Part shown: positions 1 to 15,316 of the stretch, piece after piece
Position numbering within the stretch: the stretch's first letter is position 1
How the letters are laid out: the number at the start of each line of letters is the position of its first letter
Assembly: GCF_030704535.1 (NCBI RefSeq)
Contig: NC_081810.1
Span: 3,691,501 to 3,755,500, forward strand
From: Vitis vinifera
Taxonomy: Eukaryota; Streptophyta; Magnoliopsida; Vitales; Vitaceae
Direction of reading: 5' to 3'
Length of the DNA: 64,000 bases
Notes under the pieces: model-generated
Databases searched by the model: none
What the model was told of the DNA's origin: nothing
The model's input: the letters and a program-made list of their open reading frames with translations, nothing else
Translations under genes and position numbers: made by a program

Positions 1-843
1 ACATATGAAGAGAGAGATTAAAAACTTAGGTGAGATGTTACTGAGATTTAACTAAAAGTTAGCCAAGTGAGGCCCCCTCTTTGTCTCAACCTTCATTGAG
101 AAGTGAGAATCACCCATCTCAGACATTTAACTCTGTGGTAGCAACCTCTAAAACTAAGGAATATAGAACACACCAGTCAATCAAAAGCACCACTAGAGGG
201 CTTTACATGTTTGGTTGTGTTTAATTCAAGAAAGAAATGAGAGAAGTTTCAATCCATCCTTAAACCTACAGAACAGAGACATTCAATGCAAAATATCACC
301 TAAAATATGATCAATGGCAACTAAATTTGCACTTAAGTTTTGATGCGTAAGCTCCCTGTCCCATCATCCATGTGCCAATAAATTCTTCTGCACTCACCAC
401 ATCAAGTCCAGGAAATCAAAGCGGTATATGAATCACGTGTCCCCTCAATTGTTTCTATCACATTTTTGACACAAATGAATTTAGAGTCTCAATGGAAAGA
501 AGAATGCAAATACACATGTGTGATACATGTAACAAGTTTGAACAATTCAAGAAGAGTAAAATCTGAACTATTTTGAAATCTCTGATGCAGTGTACAAGCC
601 TGAATACTCAAAATCAAAACTGTAGCTCTGCATAGCTTCAGCCTGTTTGACCTGTTTAGACTTACAATTCTTCATAATAAACTAATTAAGAACACATGCA
701 ACTAGAACCCACATTATTTTGATCACATGACAGTTTTCTCAAGAAGGCAAAGCACCCAAGATACCATTGCAACTGAGAAATGAACAATAGAATCAAGTTC
801 CAAGCATGGTTCATGAAGATCCCAGAATTTATCAAAAACAAAC
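1..843 (-). other. 5' part of RVB1 intron 5
   Basis: The donor at 843-842 (CAG|GTTTGT on the minus strand) follows exon 5, and no sequence resembling the next conserved RVB1 segment (the DVTLHDLDAAN region) appears down to position 1. I therefore read this stretch as intron. No other gene is visible. Confidence 0.6.
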
Positions 844-2840
<1,997 letters not shown>

Positions 2841-3221
2841 TCTTTCTCCCTTTCAAACTTTGCCTTCGCTTCCTTCTGGAGGCTGTAGCTTTTACTATTA
2901 TTCTCTTTATGGGGATGCTGCGGCGGACGAAGGAATTTCAAAGCCGCGCTCCGAAGTCCATGGGCCCCCAATTCCTGTCATGGGCCTTCTTGGTATTCAA
3001 GCCTGGCCCTTGGTTTTGCATGATTTTCTTTGCTCCACCAAGCCTGGACCTCCTCTATCTTCATTTAAATAAAGGAATTCAAAACAATTTATTTTTCATT
3101 TAAACAAAAGAGATACATATTCTGACATAAAAATTATAAATTTGATAATTGAAAAAGTAATTATCAAGTTTAGAAATAAATTGAGAACCGTCCAAATAGT
3201 TTTCAAAACATATTTCAAATA
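2841..3221. other. RVB1 upstream region
   Basis: Directly upstream of the RVB1 ATG is a short pyrimidine-rich leader (on the minus strand), then unremarkable sequence up to the transposable element. No TATA box was assigned with confidence, and short open frames here lack any recognisable domain. Confidence 0.4.
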
Positions 3222-3229
3222 GTCACGAG

Positions 3230-4684
3230 ATATTTTCGGCCATGGATTGAAATATCAGAATTTATCCGGGATATTTCGGCGAAATATCGGATATCGGTCG
3301 GCCGAAACGATATTCGATCCCGATTATCGATTTCCAGGAATACCATCGAATCGCCGATATTTCGCCGAAATATCGGTGGATGACCGATAAATCGGCGATA
3401 AATCGCGAGTGAATCTGACGCGCGGAGCAACTGGAGGAGGATTTCAAAAAACGCCGAAAATATCACCGATATTTCGGTATTTTTACCGATTTTTCGGGAA
3501 ATTTCCCGATATTTCCTACCGTCCAGCGGATACAATATCTGTCCATTTAAAAAAAAAAAAAAACATGCTATTTGGTAATCTGATCATGATATTCAGGCAA
3601 AGGTTTTGTTTTTCAGCCTGGCTCAAAAATCGTGGATTTAGGGTTCGTGAAATTTAAATCCAATGGCACAACAGCAAAGAGACCCCTAAAACAGATCCAG
3701 AAAACACAGGGAGCAAAAGAAAAGCAATTTTTTTGGTTTTCCTTGGGGGTTTTGCATGGATTTTCTCGGGAATCAAACGAGGATGAATTTTCCCGGAAAT
3801 CGAATGGGGGATGGATTTTCTTGGGAATCAAACGGGGGTTGCAAAAAAAATTAGATTAGTACCTGCGAGGATTGAGAGTGGCAGAGGAAAATAGGGCTTT
3901 TTTAGGGATTCTCTCGTCTGGAGGGCAACTTCAGAAAAGGGCTTCTTGATGCCCGAGTGAGAGAAGTGAATGTCATGTTGATTTTTAGATTTAATAGAGA
4001 TAAAAAAAAAAAAATCATGAGAATAATTTTCCTCACTCTATATATATAATTATTAATTATCGACTTTTATTTTGATTATTAAATAAATTAATATTAATAG
4101 AAAAAGTTGTTACTATATATTTTTAATAAAATTTTAAAAATTAAATTTCAAATAAAATATTTTATATAAATTAATTTAATTTTTCATTTAAAATATAATA
4201 AAACATGTTTTAATAAAAGTATTTTAAAAATTTTTAAATAAATATTATCTTCAACAAGTTGGTTCCCTTCATGTAACAATATAATGGAACCACATCGATC
4301 TTCCTTTTGATACTAAGGATTATTGCAATGTCATATATATTATATCTATGTATAAATTGTTTTTATTCAATAAATTATTTTTATTATTTTTAAAATTCAA
4401 ATATCGAATCTACCGATATATTTCTGTTTACTATTTTTTTTTCTTGATCAGATATATATATATATATATATGTCAATTACATTTACAAGATAACTTTAAA
4501 ATGTATATTCTTATTTATTTTATCTTTTTTTTTTTAGTTTTTCCAAGCATTCCTATGAATTTTAAATAATTTTTGTTGCACCAATATTTGTGAAAAAATA
4601 TCTACTGATATTTCCAATATATCCGTAAAAATCCGTAAAATCGAAATATCGATATATCCATAAAATCCGATATTTCAATTCATG
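3230..4684. mobile_element. Non-autonomous hAT-like transposon, copy 1 (about 1.45 kb)
   Basis: The right end reads GATATTTCAATTCATG, the inverted complement of CATGGATTGAAATATC at 3241. It is followed by GTCACGAC (4685-4692), and GTCACGAG lies at 3222-3229, giving a 7-of-8 match for an 8-bp target-site duplication. Eleven extra bases (3230-3240) separate the left duplication from the inverted repeat. Both ends are packed with short palindromic units of the type GATATTTCGGCGAAATATCGG-like (3260-3530 and 4590-4680), as is usual for subterminal transposase-binding repeats. The interior (3600-3960) and A+T-rich right half match the copy at 35834-37288. No transposase is encoded. An 8-bp TSD and CA..TG termini fit the hAT superfamily; this assignment is inference. 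Confidence 0.75.
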
Positions 4685-4692
4685 GTCACGAC

Positions 4693-5647
4693 TATCAAGA
4701 TGTTTCAAACCTCTCAAGATATTAACTTTAATTAAGGTGCAAATAAGATCGGTTTGATTGATTTTTGGGTAAAAAAGATGAACCAAATTGATATAATCAG
4801 TTTTATATATGATAAAAATTAAACCAACCAAATTTAGAGTAAAAAATCAAACATTTTGAGACCGGTTTGATTTGACTTTCGTGGATTAGTTTCAACGCAA
4901 CTTAATGAACTTTTTTTTTTTTTTTTTTGTGTCTTGAATCCAATTGTAGATTTGAGTTTATTTTGAGCCAAATCCATTAATTTGAGTTTATATTAAATCT
5001 TAAATCTAATTTGTTTTTAAAATTAATTTTAAAATATATTAAATGCATTTAAAATTAATTTGACCATAATATAAAAATAATGAATTATTTTAATATAATC
5101 CAATATAAAGAAGAAATTTATCAAATATTAAATAATTATATATAAATTTTAAAATATTAGTTTGGTTCAATTTTTATTGATTAAGAGACAAGAAAATTGA
5201 AAACCGAAAAGAAAATTAAAAATCAAACCAAAGATTTTCAAAATTCTCAAACGGAACCAACCTTTCTTATTAGTGAAAACTCAATTAATACAATTGATTT
5301 TGGTTGGTTATGATCGGTTTATCGGTTTTTTCAATTTTGCTTATTGATCCTTATAAATATGATTCATCCCAACGCTTTCAAGACGGAATTGGTGGTGAAG
5401 CCGAACCGTAAGGACAAATGCAAATCATGTCAGTCTAAGAGATATCATTTTTGAATTACTTGTCCAATTACAGAATTATATCTTGTGGGAAAAGTTATTC
5501 AAAAAGTACATCTGAAGAGAATACTTAAAAGAGTTCAGAGGAATAGCAACTGATTCTCCCATGCCCAACCAGAATTCATTCCCACCCATGTAAAAAAATC
5601 TGTTTAAAATGTTGGGGGACGGCAACATATGGTTTTGAATCACCGTT
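4693..5647. other. A+T-rich intergenic region between element copy 1 and the YRDC 3' end
   Basis: This stretch contains a T19 run near 4911-4929 and low-complexity sequence rich in GGTTTGRTT/AACCAAAC-type words (4745-5330), suggestive of an old degraded repeat. The last 250 bases would include the YRDC 3' UTR. No gene is visible. Confidence 0.4.
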
Positions 5648-8404
5648 TTAAGCAGCTGCTGCCTCAGGCATTAGAGAGTGCCGCTCCAGGATTGCAACAG
5701 TCTCTTCCATGGCACTGCAAATACAAGCCAATACCCATCAGAAACTCACTATTTAAACGGCTTACAAATGAACATGTCAAGAGCTGCAAGGTGGTAAGCA
5801 TTCAACTCAAGTAAATAAATGATCACTACAAGCAGAAACATATAAAGAGCAGGTGAGGTCTCTGGCATGGAGATCACCAGAGCTGGTGGCTTGCTCAAGA
5901 GCAGGACTATCTCTCTTGCTGCCAAAAGAAAGCGAAACCACCAGATGATCAACAGGCATATAATTCATCAACTTCCTGGCATAGATTGATAATCCCAAAG
6001 CAACCGGAGGACATTGAGGATAATTGCCATGAACCAGAACAAACATTACAAGAAAAGAAATCTAGGCATTTGAATGCTTACCTCCCTGGTCTAAGGATCT
6101 TGTACTTCCCTAACCTGGAGAGGTCCACCACTGTTGATCCTGCACGGCCTGAGGGAAGCACACCACCATCATAGACATATGCACAGTGTTCCCACAGGTT
6201 CTCAAAATCTTTGATGCAGACGCTACTAGGCTGCCCACTCAAGTTTGCGCTTGTGAGGGCCAGTGCAGTTTCTGAACCATGGGCAATGACTCTGATAAAG
6301 TCACAGTCAGGCACTCTGACTCCTATACTATCCAAGCCTGGGTTCAGAGACTTCTCAATTATGCTTAACTCCCCTGAACAACATCCAAATTTATGTTTTC
6401 AGATGACAAAGATTCAAGATATGTGGACAACTGAATTAGGAAAATCAGTATCTAACTAATATAGCGAGGACATAAAAAAGACAATTATTATAAGATTTAA
6501 CAATCTTTTTTATAGGGTTATAAAATTTAACAGTTGCAGGAATCCCTATAAATGGGTCAAATGGACACTATTTTCTTTTCTAAATTAACTACTTTAGGCA
6601 CCAGAACCAAAGAAGTAAGATATTTTCCAGGAAAATTAAATGTGCTTGGAGTTCCAATCCCCTATTTTATAGTCAATGATGGATTTTTGATGGTCAATTG
6701 AACAGCTCTCTTAGATCCTCAAATATTGCCACTTGTTTCTTCTTCTAAAAAGAGACACATAAGGGCTACAAACCTCGCCGTAGCACAACAGTTACAGGTC
6801 CTGGCAGGAGAGAACCAAGCAAGCCGTCAGGCAAATGGTCTGTGACAGCAAAGCGCTGTATGTCCAATACATCCCCAACACAAATTGCAAGAGGGCTTGT
6901 ATGTTTGCGGCCTTTGATCTCATATATCCTATTGACTGCTTCTGAAGAACTGCAATTACACCCCCAGGAAAGGAAACAATGCATAATCAATTTCATCTCA
7001 TGAATATAAATATCATTGGATGTTGTTTCTTCATAAAGGATTATGATTAAAAAAAAATGGATTCTTCTAAAATTGTTTAATCAAATTGCTAAAGATTGAA
7101 TGTGGGCCCATCACAATGGGAAAGATAACACGTGCTCCTTTTTTCCTTTCCTCTTACAACATATTTGCAAAAATAGGACATTTTCATGCTTAGAGACAAA
7201 TTTCAGATCTCCATTCACTTTAAACTTTTCATCCACAAAACAGTATAGATGTTTGCCGGGTAGCAAAACACATTTTAACAATGAAACTTACCATAAGCAA
7301 GTTTTAGCAAAATGAAAATTGTTTATCTATGACATGGTTCTCAGGTGTCACATGTAAGCTTGATGTAAAGAAAGGGCATGACTATGTGAACTAAAAATCA
7401 ATACATCTGTGAAATGGGAAAATAGGTTTGGATGTAGATGAAAGAGGTGGATCATTTCCATTTATTTCTTAGTTTGCATGACCCAGGTTATAAATGGAAC
7501 TCCTAAAAACTTTTCCCACAGATCTGATGCTCTTAGTTGGGTGATCCCCTTATTGCCTTTCCTTTTCAATCCAGTTATGGGGCCTCTGAGCAAGGCATAT
7601 ATAGCTAATGCATTAGAGGGAGATTTTCAGAGGATTTTGAGATGAGTGACAGAAGTGTTTTGAGGAGCCAACTTCACTCAATAGTTAAAATGTGGATCAC
7701 TTATTACTTTAATCTGCGTGAAATGGGATCTTAAGGTGTCTGCATTTATGCTTTAAGGTGCTCGTTGTTTTCGGATTGACTTGAACAAGAGCGAGTTGAT
7801 TTCTCATAATGAAAGGAAAGAAAATTCTTTTCCTTGTTTGGATCCTATTCCATTGGGAACTTGATGAGGTAAATCCTCAGGCTTCCTTGCTTGGCCCATC
7901 TTTAAGGGGTTGTTGTGTATATCTGCTAGAACATCCATGGATGCTATCATCAGACCTACAATCAACAGGATTTTGTTTGAAGAGGTGGCAAATACAAGGA
8001 TGTTGGCAGCTATTTAAGTAGCGCAGTAGGTTCTCTTGGTTTCCATCTACATAGAGCTTCTCTCGTGAAAACCATTTAGAGCCCAAAACATAATAGGGTC
8101 ATTAATACTCTCTCGTCGAAAACAGAATGATTTCCCTCTATATGCATCAAATGAAAAAAGAAAAAATAAAATAAAATGACAATAAAACTGACTTTCAACT
8201 CAAATATCAAACACCTACAATGCACAAAAATAACCAAGAAAAAAATTAAGGAAAAATTTACCAAGCATCACAAGCGAATCCATAGAGGGTATCAGTGGGC
8301 ACGGCAATGACCTTCCCTGCCTTGATAGCTTCAATTGCTTCTTCCGCGTGAGCATCTGTTGCAGGGCGAACGACCCCCAATTCACTTCCCATAACAGCCT
8401 CCAT
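5648..8404 (-). CDS. YRDC: YrdC/Sua5-family threonylcarbamoyl-AMP synthase, 225 aa
   Basis: Four exons: 8262-8404, 6774-6949, 6082-6373 and 5648-5714 (TAA at 5650-5648). Phases 2, 1 and 2 join into an uninterrupted 225-aa frame. Visible YrdC-domain motifs are PTDTLYG (36-42), the KGR..SPL segment (60-68), LLPGPVTVVL (95-104), LTSAN (146-150), STVVD (186-190) and RPG near the end. The family makes threonylcarbamoyl-AMP from threonine, bicarbonate and ATP, the first step of tRNA t6A37 synthesis. The protein is the short single-domain TsaC/YRDC form without the C-terminal Sua5 domain. The ATG at 8404 is the first in frame after an upstream TAA (about 8483). No organelle-targeting peptide is evident in this model; plant and animal orthologues are often dual-targeted. 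A separate open frame (8483-8704) just upstream could be leader or an alternative first exon, but no workable splice connects it. Confidence 0.93.
7470..7840 (+). pseudogene. Degenerate LINE reverse-transcriptase scrap in YRDC intron 1
   Basis: On the plus strand, antisense to YRDC, broken frames read INGTPKNFF...GDF (about 7485-7625) and RIDLNKSELIS (about 7770-7803). These resemble the plant LINE RT segments around INGTPTGFF..GLRQGDPLSPYLF and the LDKSE motif. Stops and frameshifts interrupt it. The assignment rests on short motif resemblance only. Confidence 0.5.
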
Positions 8405-9517
8405 TTTCTTGGGAAAACTGACTCTAAATCTCCTGTTCTGCTTCAAAATTTGCACAAATCCAAACTTGGCCACACCTAAAGCTTAATAATAACGCAAGCT
8501 ATGTATCAAATTACCACCAAAAACACATATGGTTGAGAGTAGAGCGGAGTGAGGATATTCTAAGTGAAGAGCACCTCTGAGAGGAGAGCGAAACGTAAGA
8601 AGAAGCGATCTCTCTGCAAATTTCGCGGGAATATTCATACTCTGTACTGGGGTTCGTTTGGTTGGTTGGTTGGTTCCGACCGTTACTGCGGAGTCAGCCG
8701 CCAAAAACAGCGAATGCCCTAATCCATTTGGGCTGTGGCCTGCTGCAGGCTCCTGTGTGACTTCGTTTTCTAATTGTGAAACGGTGTCGTTTTATTGTAA
8801 TAATTTTAGGCAATAGTAACCTTGGTGTTGCTTGCTTTCCTTCCCCCTCTATTTTTTTTTCTTATATATATATTTTTTTTTGAAATGGGTTTTTCGATTA
8901 TGGTTATATTTTTATCATTTTGGTAGGCATAATATTTTTTAATAAAAAAAATATCATTGTATAATGATATTTCCTTTATTGATCCACTCCCTCTCACAAA
9001 GACTTGTTATAAATATTATCAGATGTCTAGTCTCACAAGATAAATCTTGTGGGACATAACATAACAAAGATGTCATGTTTACACGAGGACGAATATAATT
9101 TCCCATGTAAGTTGGAGAATGTTCCTAGTACTATGACTATGGTTCCTCGAAAGCACTAAAGAAAACATAATCTTTATGCATAGTCAGGAATAATAGTGCT
9201 GTAAAAACCCAGCCAGTTGGGAGCCATTTCAAAATTTTATGCTCATTCAGAGCATCTAAAATCAGCAGAGCAAAGAAATACACTTAAAATTCCTTCTGTC
9301 ATTATTCTCAAGCCTGTTCAAGACAATCTAAGTTAATTACTCAAAATATGATGTATATATATATATATCATCTGTTTTTTTCTTTTTCTTTGTGTGAAAG
9401 TAAAAAAGCTTCAACTTTGAAATACTACTACATAGCAAAAACATCAAGAGTTTCTACTTAGGAGGTAGATAGAAAGTTGAAAAAAAAAGCGGTAAAAAAC
9501 ATCAACAGGCTATTGAT
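8405..9517. other. YRDC upstream region and RINGv ligase 3' flank
   Basis: 8405-8760 is the likely leader and promoter of YRDC (minus strand). 8800-9000 is A+T-rich. 9300-9517 would hold the 3' UTR of the RINGv gene. A (TA)n run lies near 9353-9368. No further gene was recognised. Confidence 0.45.
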
Positions 9518-12500
9518 TCAGCTCCTACTAAAAGTCTCTGGGTTTTCAGATTCAGTATGGTGGCGCTGGTGATGTGAATTTGCATGGTGGGAAGCTGCAG
9601 CAGACTCAGCTGCTTGGCCTGGTTGCGCACCCACCTGGGAACGTTGACGCTGCTGCTGCTGTTGCTGCTGCTGCTCTGACCAGGCATGCCATCTGAGTCT
9701 CCATCTCAACAGCTCCACAATAATAGAACTCCCACTCATTGCAATGCCCAACCCGGCAAATGTAGAGAGGAGAATGGATAGAACGGCTTGTACACGAACC
9801 TGTTGAAAGTGGAAACAAAGTAATAAGAATCATATGGGAATGAAGTGCAATTTATGTTTTGGACATAGCTCATATGGACTGAGATCAAGATGATTCTGTA
9901 GCTGAATTTGCTCCACCGAACTCCATCAGGACCAATACTCATTTTTGGTTTCTCAGTATCATTCTTTTGGCAAGTGGTAAAATATTTTTTGTTTGAGAAT
10001 AACTTACCAAGGAATAAAAAATATGCGCGAAGAGAACCACCAATGCAAATTGAATAGATGCATAAACCCAGATAAATCTTCTCTTCACTGTATACAAAAA
10101 GGTTCAGGGGTATTGATTCAGGGAAGCATCAAAGACAAAAAATAATGTTATTGGCAGAATTTTCCACAACACTTGATGGTCAAGCAAAATCTAACAGTTG
10201 GGAGCAATTCATCACCAAACAAAAGAATATAATATTGTTGTATATTCAAAATTATTTCACTGGATTGATCTAGAGCAAGTGAAACTCATTGAAATAACCA
10301 TCAAATAGTGGGGTTCTGCCTGTAGGTTCTTCTAATACACTAATGTACAGTTGTCAATTGCAGGGGAAATATTCTTACTCCTACAGGAGAATCAACCATC
10401 TCAAATATATTTATTAAGGGCCTTGGGCAGCTTACCCATGGTTGAGGCAGTCATGGAGGCAAGAAGACCCAGTACACAAGAAAAGGGAAGAGAAATGGCT
10501 ATTGCACTAGTACCCATATTTCCAACCTGCATTTGGGAAAGAAAAGAAAATATAAGAAAAAATTATATAGAAAAGTAATGACTGACCTCAAGGATCTTAT
10601 GTGAAAGTTGCTACTCTTACCAGAAGCTGCTCGAGAAAACAAAAGTAGGCAAGCATACTGACAATCACGAGTACAGGCAGTTCATGCCAAACCCTAATAA
10701 GATTTGCAGTAAAAAGCTTTAGGAAACATTAAACCAGAAGCCAAATAAGATGAATTCTCAATGTTATGCATGAAGATAATCTAATTGTTGAGGCTACAAT
10801 ATTGTAAACAAGCAAATACAGCTGCAGTACAAAATAAGAAACAGAATACTTAGTCTGCAGGCATCATTATGGAACAATTGGGAATATTAAAATTTGTAAT
10901 TACTAGAGGAATTACTAATATTGTTTGATATTTGTCAATAATCATTATCTATTAAATTATGCGATATATGTTGACAATCAAGTAATTTATTTATTCATGT
11001 GCAGTGAATTAGGCCTTGTAAACTTATGGACAAATGGACAAAATTTCTCAGAAGGCACTCAAAGAATTCTGTCACGAAGACAATAAGATAACAACACCAA
11101 TATATTATGTACAGTTTTATTTTTTGGTCGAGTTTCTTGACTAGAAAATTAGGTTCTTCAGGTTACATAGAACTAAATTACTTCATGATTCAATCTATGT
11201 TCTGATGAACTTAATTTGGACAATTTTTATATGAAACTAAAAATAAGTAAGAGAACCAACAGGCATAAAATATGAAGAGTGCCAAAGCTAATCTTGGTAG
11301 AATGGTAAGTATATTCTTATTGAATGGTGTGCGGTTCAAACATGGGGAGTTCCTCATGGAAAGAGGTTGTTATGCAATTGGATTATGAAACCCACAAAAA
11401 AGGTCAAACAAAAAAATATTAGTGTCATATTTGGGCATGCAATAATACCAAATCACTTGCCTGTATCCATTAACTTCTGTCTGATGAGCTCTATTTGATC
11501 CACTATTTCGAGTTTGAATGCTCTGGATCCTCAAAAGAGTGACAGGCAGGTTTTGAACCTCTTGCTTGCATACATCACAGTTTTTGTTACCCTTGATCCT
11601 AAACCATTTGACAGCACACTCCTGGTGGGCTAGAGCAAGTTCACCTTTGCAGCTGCACTCCATCTTGAGAGTCTCACCACCTTCACACAGTTCAACCAAA
11701 CAAATCCTGCACACAGCCTCTTCTTCAGGTATATCCTCACCATCAGCTTCATTGTTTTCTGAATCATGAGACTAAGATAAGATATTGGTTTGTTATCACA
11801 AGTAACAGTAAATTAAAAAGAGAAAAAGACAAGTAGTTGCTGAACACAGGAAATTACGAATAATAGGATTAAAAAACAAGCATTTTTAGTCACAGCTTAT
11901 GCTCCATTTGGTAGCAAGGAAGAGAGAAGGGAAGTACAAAAGATGTGGAATCAAACAGAAGGTAAAGGTATATTTCAAGTTTTGACAACTGCTACAAACT
12001 TAGTACATTCACCATAACTGGCCTAGTAAATAAACTAGGCATATGACAAGTTGCCAGCTTTGCCAGTCCCAAACTATTGAACATCAGAATAGGTATAAGC
12101 TATAAAAGGAAACAGATTTTAACCCTTAATGAACTATCATGTTGCAAATAGAGTGTATAATTTAGTCAAAATAATGAAATTACCTGCTTCCACTGCTGGA
12201 CTTGAATTCATTGTCATTGCATCCAATTCCTTCACCCGGGGAGTTGAGGGAATTACACGAAAAAATGAATCCATTCTCTTTATGCTTCTATCTTTATTGT
12301 TTACAGGGACCGAAAGTGAGCGAGATATTCGCCGATGGACTCCTCTTGTCTGCAAAAATGAACAGCTTAAAATAACGGATGCTTAAACAATAGATGAATA
12401 AGACCTGATCTTAAAGAGTTTTCCAATATTTAGAGGGGGGAAAATTGTTAAAAAATTAATTAGACAATGTCAAATTAAGATCTATGTCTACATTTATGTG

Positions 12501-15130
12501 GTTGCATGATAGAACAGGAACTTCACCAACCTAACTATTATGGCCTGCTTCTCTATTTTATTCTGTCTGATGACCAAGAAATTCAGACATCTTCTGTTCA
12601 ATATCAGAGCTTTAAATTTGTAATATTCACAATGAGGGTCTCACTGCCACTCACTACCCACATGCACAACATGCGTTCCATGCTGCAGCTTGGGCTGTGG
12701 AGGTAGTGATTTCCAAACGAGTCCAGCCTTAACACTAAAATGTTTTTGCCTGGTGGTTCAATGCAACATAATCTACATTCAGCTTGTCTCGACTCAAGTG
12801 ATACAAGTAAACTTCAAAGATGTTATCCTGCTCAAATGGGTTGTCTTGATGCTTTTAATCTCTAGAATTTCTTCCAACTTAATCTAAGATGACCATGCTA
12901 AAAAGGTTTTTCAGGACTAGGCACCCATGTATCAGGATAACCACTATAAAATGCATACAACAAATAGTATAATCTACACGTAGCCATGTGGGTTGAATGG
13001 ACACATTGGTCAGCCAGGCTCATGGTTGGGTGAGTTCATATGCAACGCATCACACCCCATCCCACCACCAAACAAAAAGAAAAACAAACAAATAAACATG
13101 TGCACATAAAAATGCAACCATATCTTTATTAGAACATTTTACCAACTAAATGAATTAGATTAGGCAACTTGAAATGATAATGCAAAGACTTACATCTGAT
13201 TTCAGTGCACTGCCTATGCTTCCTCCACTTACTGATTCTGGGTTTGAATGCTCAAGTGGAGTACCAGGTAGAGATGATGTTCTATTCATTTTAGGAGTGA
13301 ATATCTTTGAAAGTGACAATGACCTTGAGATTGAGGGTTTTTCTCGTGAGGTTGTAGATGAACCTCCTAGAGCTAGGTTAGCAGCCTTATCGCTATCCGA
13401 AGTAGCACTCCGATTCTTAAAGCTCAATTTTGGTAGGAGGCTTTTTTTGGATGATTTACCTTTAGTAGCAGAAGGACCTGGAGACCCAGTTACTCTTGTA
13501 TCACTTGGGCTAGGTGTCAGAAAGAAATTTACTTTTTTTGGAGTCGGACTTGGTGTTGGAGGCATCTTTATTCTAACAGAATCTTGAGAGGAGGCTTCCA
13601 TTTCTCTTGAGGGTATCTCTAGGAAGAGGTTTTGCCGCCTCCATTGCTGAAAATGTGGTGTTTCTTCAGTTATTCCAGTTGAATCTTCAACCTGAAAAGA
13701 GAAAGAATATAGAACTGAGTTAGCAAATATGCAAAATAAGCATATAACGCTTCTCATTAGTTTCATCCTATATTCAATCTGACCAGTTCCCAAATGCACT
13801 CCAAATACACAATGGAAATAGTACTGCACCACCAACAGATAAGGACAAAAGCTTCATGCCCAGAAACAACAGATCATCAAAGGATGAAGTTTGCTTTGCA
13901 TCTTCAACTTTAAGTCCATTTGCCACAAACTGTATTACTGTTTTCAGACGATCATTTATGTAAAATTTTCAATTTTTTTCATGCTTTGGTAATCAAGCAA
14001 TCTGCTTCCATGGAAAAACGCATATTGGAGCTCCATGATCCACTAGAAGCAAGACCGATAGAATTTATGTCAAACAATGTTCACAAGGCCACACCCTAGA
14101 CACACAAAATCATAGCCAAAAAGCATCACCAGTTTGCCTGAAGTCCATGTTCCATGAGGATTACCATTCACTGGGGTCTATAAGTGTGGGCCTCAATCCA
14201 AAACTTTCCTAACTCACAAGATGGAAGTTTCCACCAAACTTACAGTAAGGAAATAGTATAGAGGATAAAAAACCCCAAACCTAACAAGAAAACTAGAACA
14301 AGGAACAGTGATTTTCAGTACTCTGGCTCTAGACATTACATCCTGTTCTTGGCTACTCAGTTATCAAATTCAATAACCACTAGGCTTGCGTAAATTCCTC
14401 ATCTCTTGTCCTAATTCAAGAAAACAAAAAACTCAGTTGGCCATCATAGGTCAAGGGATAATTTCAGTTGAGTTGTAACCAAACTCACCACAACAAGGTT
14501 GTACAAGTAGAAAAGCATGTAAAATTTATACTTTCTTCATAGACCAGGATTTCATCTTTGCAGATATATCCATCCATATTAACTAGGTAAAGTAAAATGT
14601 ACACTATTTGGGAGAACTATGCCATTTTCTCATATCCAGATTCTGTATCAAATAATTTCCATGTATGTGGTAATTCAATTTTACTAGGAGAAAATATGAA
14701 CAGCCAAGTACCCACTTAAGCTCAGTCATCCAAAATTTTCAAAAGCAGATTCTAATGCTCAAGAAACAAAGCAAATTCAGTCAATGGATTCAGATGAACC
14801 ACCGGTAGTGGCAGTAAGGTACTACCATCAAGAGCCCATTAAAAAGTAACATATTTCTCACCCAAAATTGCAAAAAAAAAAAAAACAGATTTTGTACTTT
14901 TGTGCCCAAGGCTAAACCATCATAAAATTCGTCTTGTATTATTTTTTTATTCCAGAAATAAAAGTTAAAAAAGAAAGGGGAAAAAAAGAGGAAAAAGAGA
15001 AGAAACAAATGAAAACATAGCAAAGGAGGAGTCAAGGGGCGGAAAATACCTCCTGAATTGGAATAGCAACCGCTCTTTCACCTTCATCCACATCATGCCC
15101 TTCAGCCACTGGTTTTTCCTCACCTCTCAT
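9518..15130 (-). CDS. RING-variant (RINGv, C4HC3) membrane E3 ubiquitin ligase, 522 aa
   Basis: Eight exons: 15050-15130, 13194-13691, 12184-12349, 11461-11758, 10621-10693, 10436-10526, 10008-10087 and 9518-9799. Phases 0, 0, 1, 2, 0, 1, 0 give one 522-aa frame. Residues 28-248 are a Ser/Pro-rich, low-complexity N-terminus. The RINGv finger uses C265, C268, C283, C285, H293, C296, C309 and C312. The C-terminal half has about four hydrophobic segments (near 350-371, 378-401, 408-428, 430-458), then an eight-Gln tract (472-479) and a His/Ser-rich tail. MARCH-type ligases of this kind sit in endomembranes and ubiquitinate membrane proteins; the substrate is unknown. Exon 4 uses the acceptor TTCAG at 11761-11759; the nearer TTAG would create a frameshift stop. 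Intron 4 (10694-11460) has a GC donor (AG|GCAAGT). The leader is CT-rich. Confidence 0.92.
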
Positions 15131-15286
15131 TCTCTCATACCAAAACAACCAAAACCCAAAAAACTTAAGGACCAGAGGCGCCCAAAATCAAAGAATTCCG
15201 CTAGTTGAAGCAAGAGCTCAGTCAACCAAGCAACTTCCAAAAGGCCCAAACAACACGAATGAAGAGGCACGTAAAAATGGAGAGAG

Positions 15287-15316
15287 ATAGAGAGAGAGAG
15301 AGAGAAAGAAAGAGAG
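15287..15316. repeat. GA/CT-rich microsatellite in the RINGv gene leader
   Basis: A GAGA run with GAAA interruptions lies about 160 bases upstream of the RINGv ATG. On the transcribed strand it is a CT-rich tract, common in plant 5' UTRs and core promoters. Confidence 0.7.

Noticed and set aside
3215..3859. Open frames of 70-106 codons in the hAT-like element
   Set aside because: Frames arise from the palindromic repeats and are not maintained between the two element copies as a protein.
8483..8704. 73-codon frame starting MAADSAV upstream of YRDC, possible transit-peptide exon
   Set aside because: The only donor near its end would create an intron of about 38 bases, too short for plants, and the frame ends in a stop before the YRDC ATG. 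Kept only as possible leader.
11280..11346. tRNA-like words (GGTAGAATGGTAAG and GGTTCAAAC)
   Set aside because: No acceptor stem or anticodon arm pairs around them; it lies in a RINGv intron.
11759..11775. Nearer TTAG acceptor for RINGv exon 4
   Set aside because: Joining it to exon 3 (phase 1) gives an immediate stop; the TTCAG a few bases downstream restores the frame and the expected acidic linker.
13174..13587. 137-codon plus-strand frame
   Set aside because: It is antisense to RINGv exon 2, whose minus-strand frame fits an 8-exon gene with a recognised domain.
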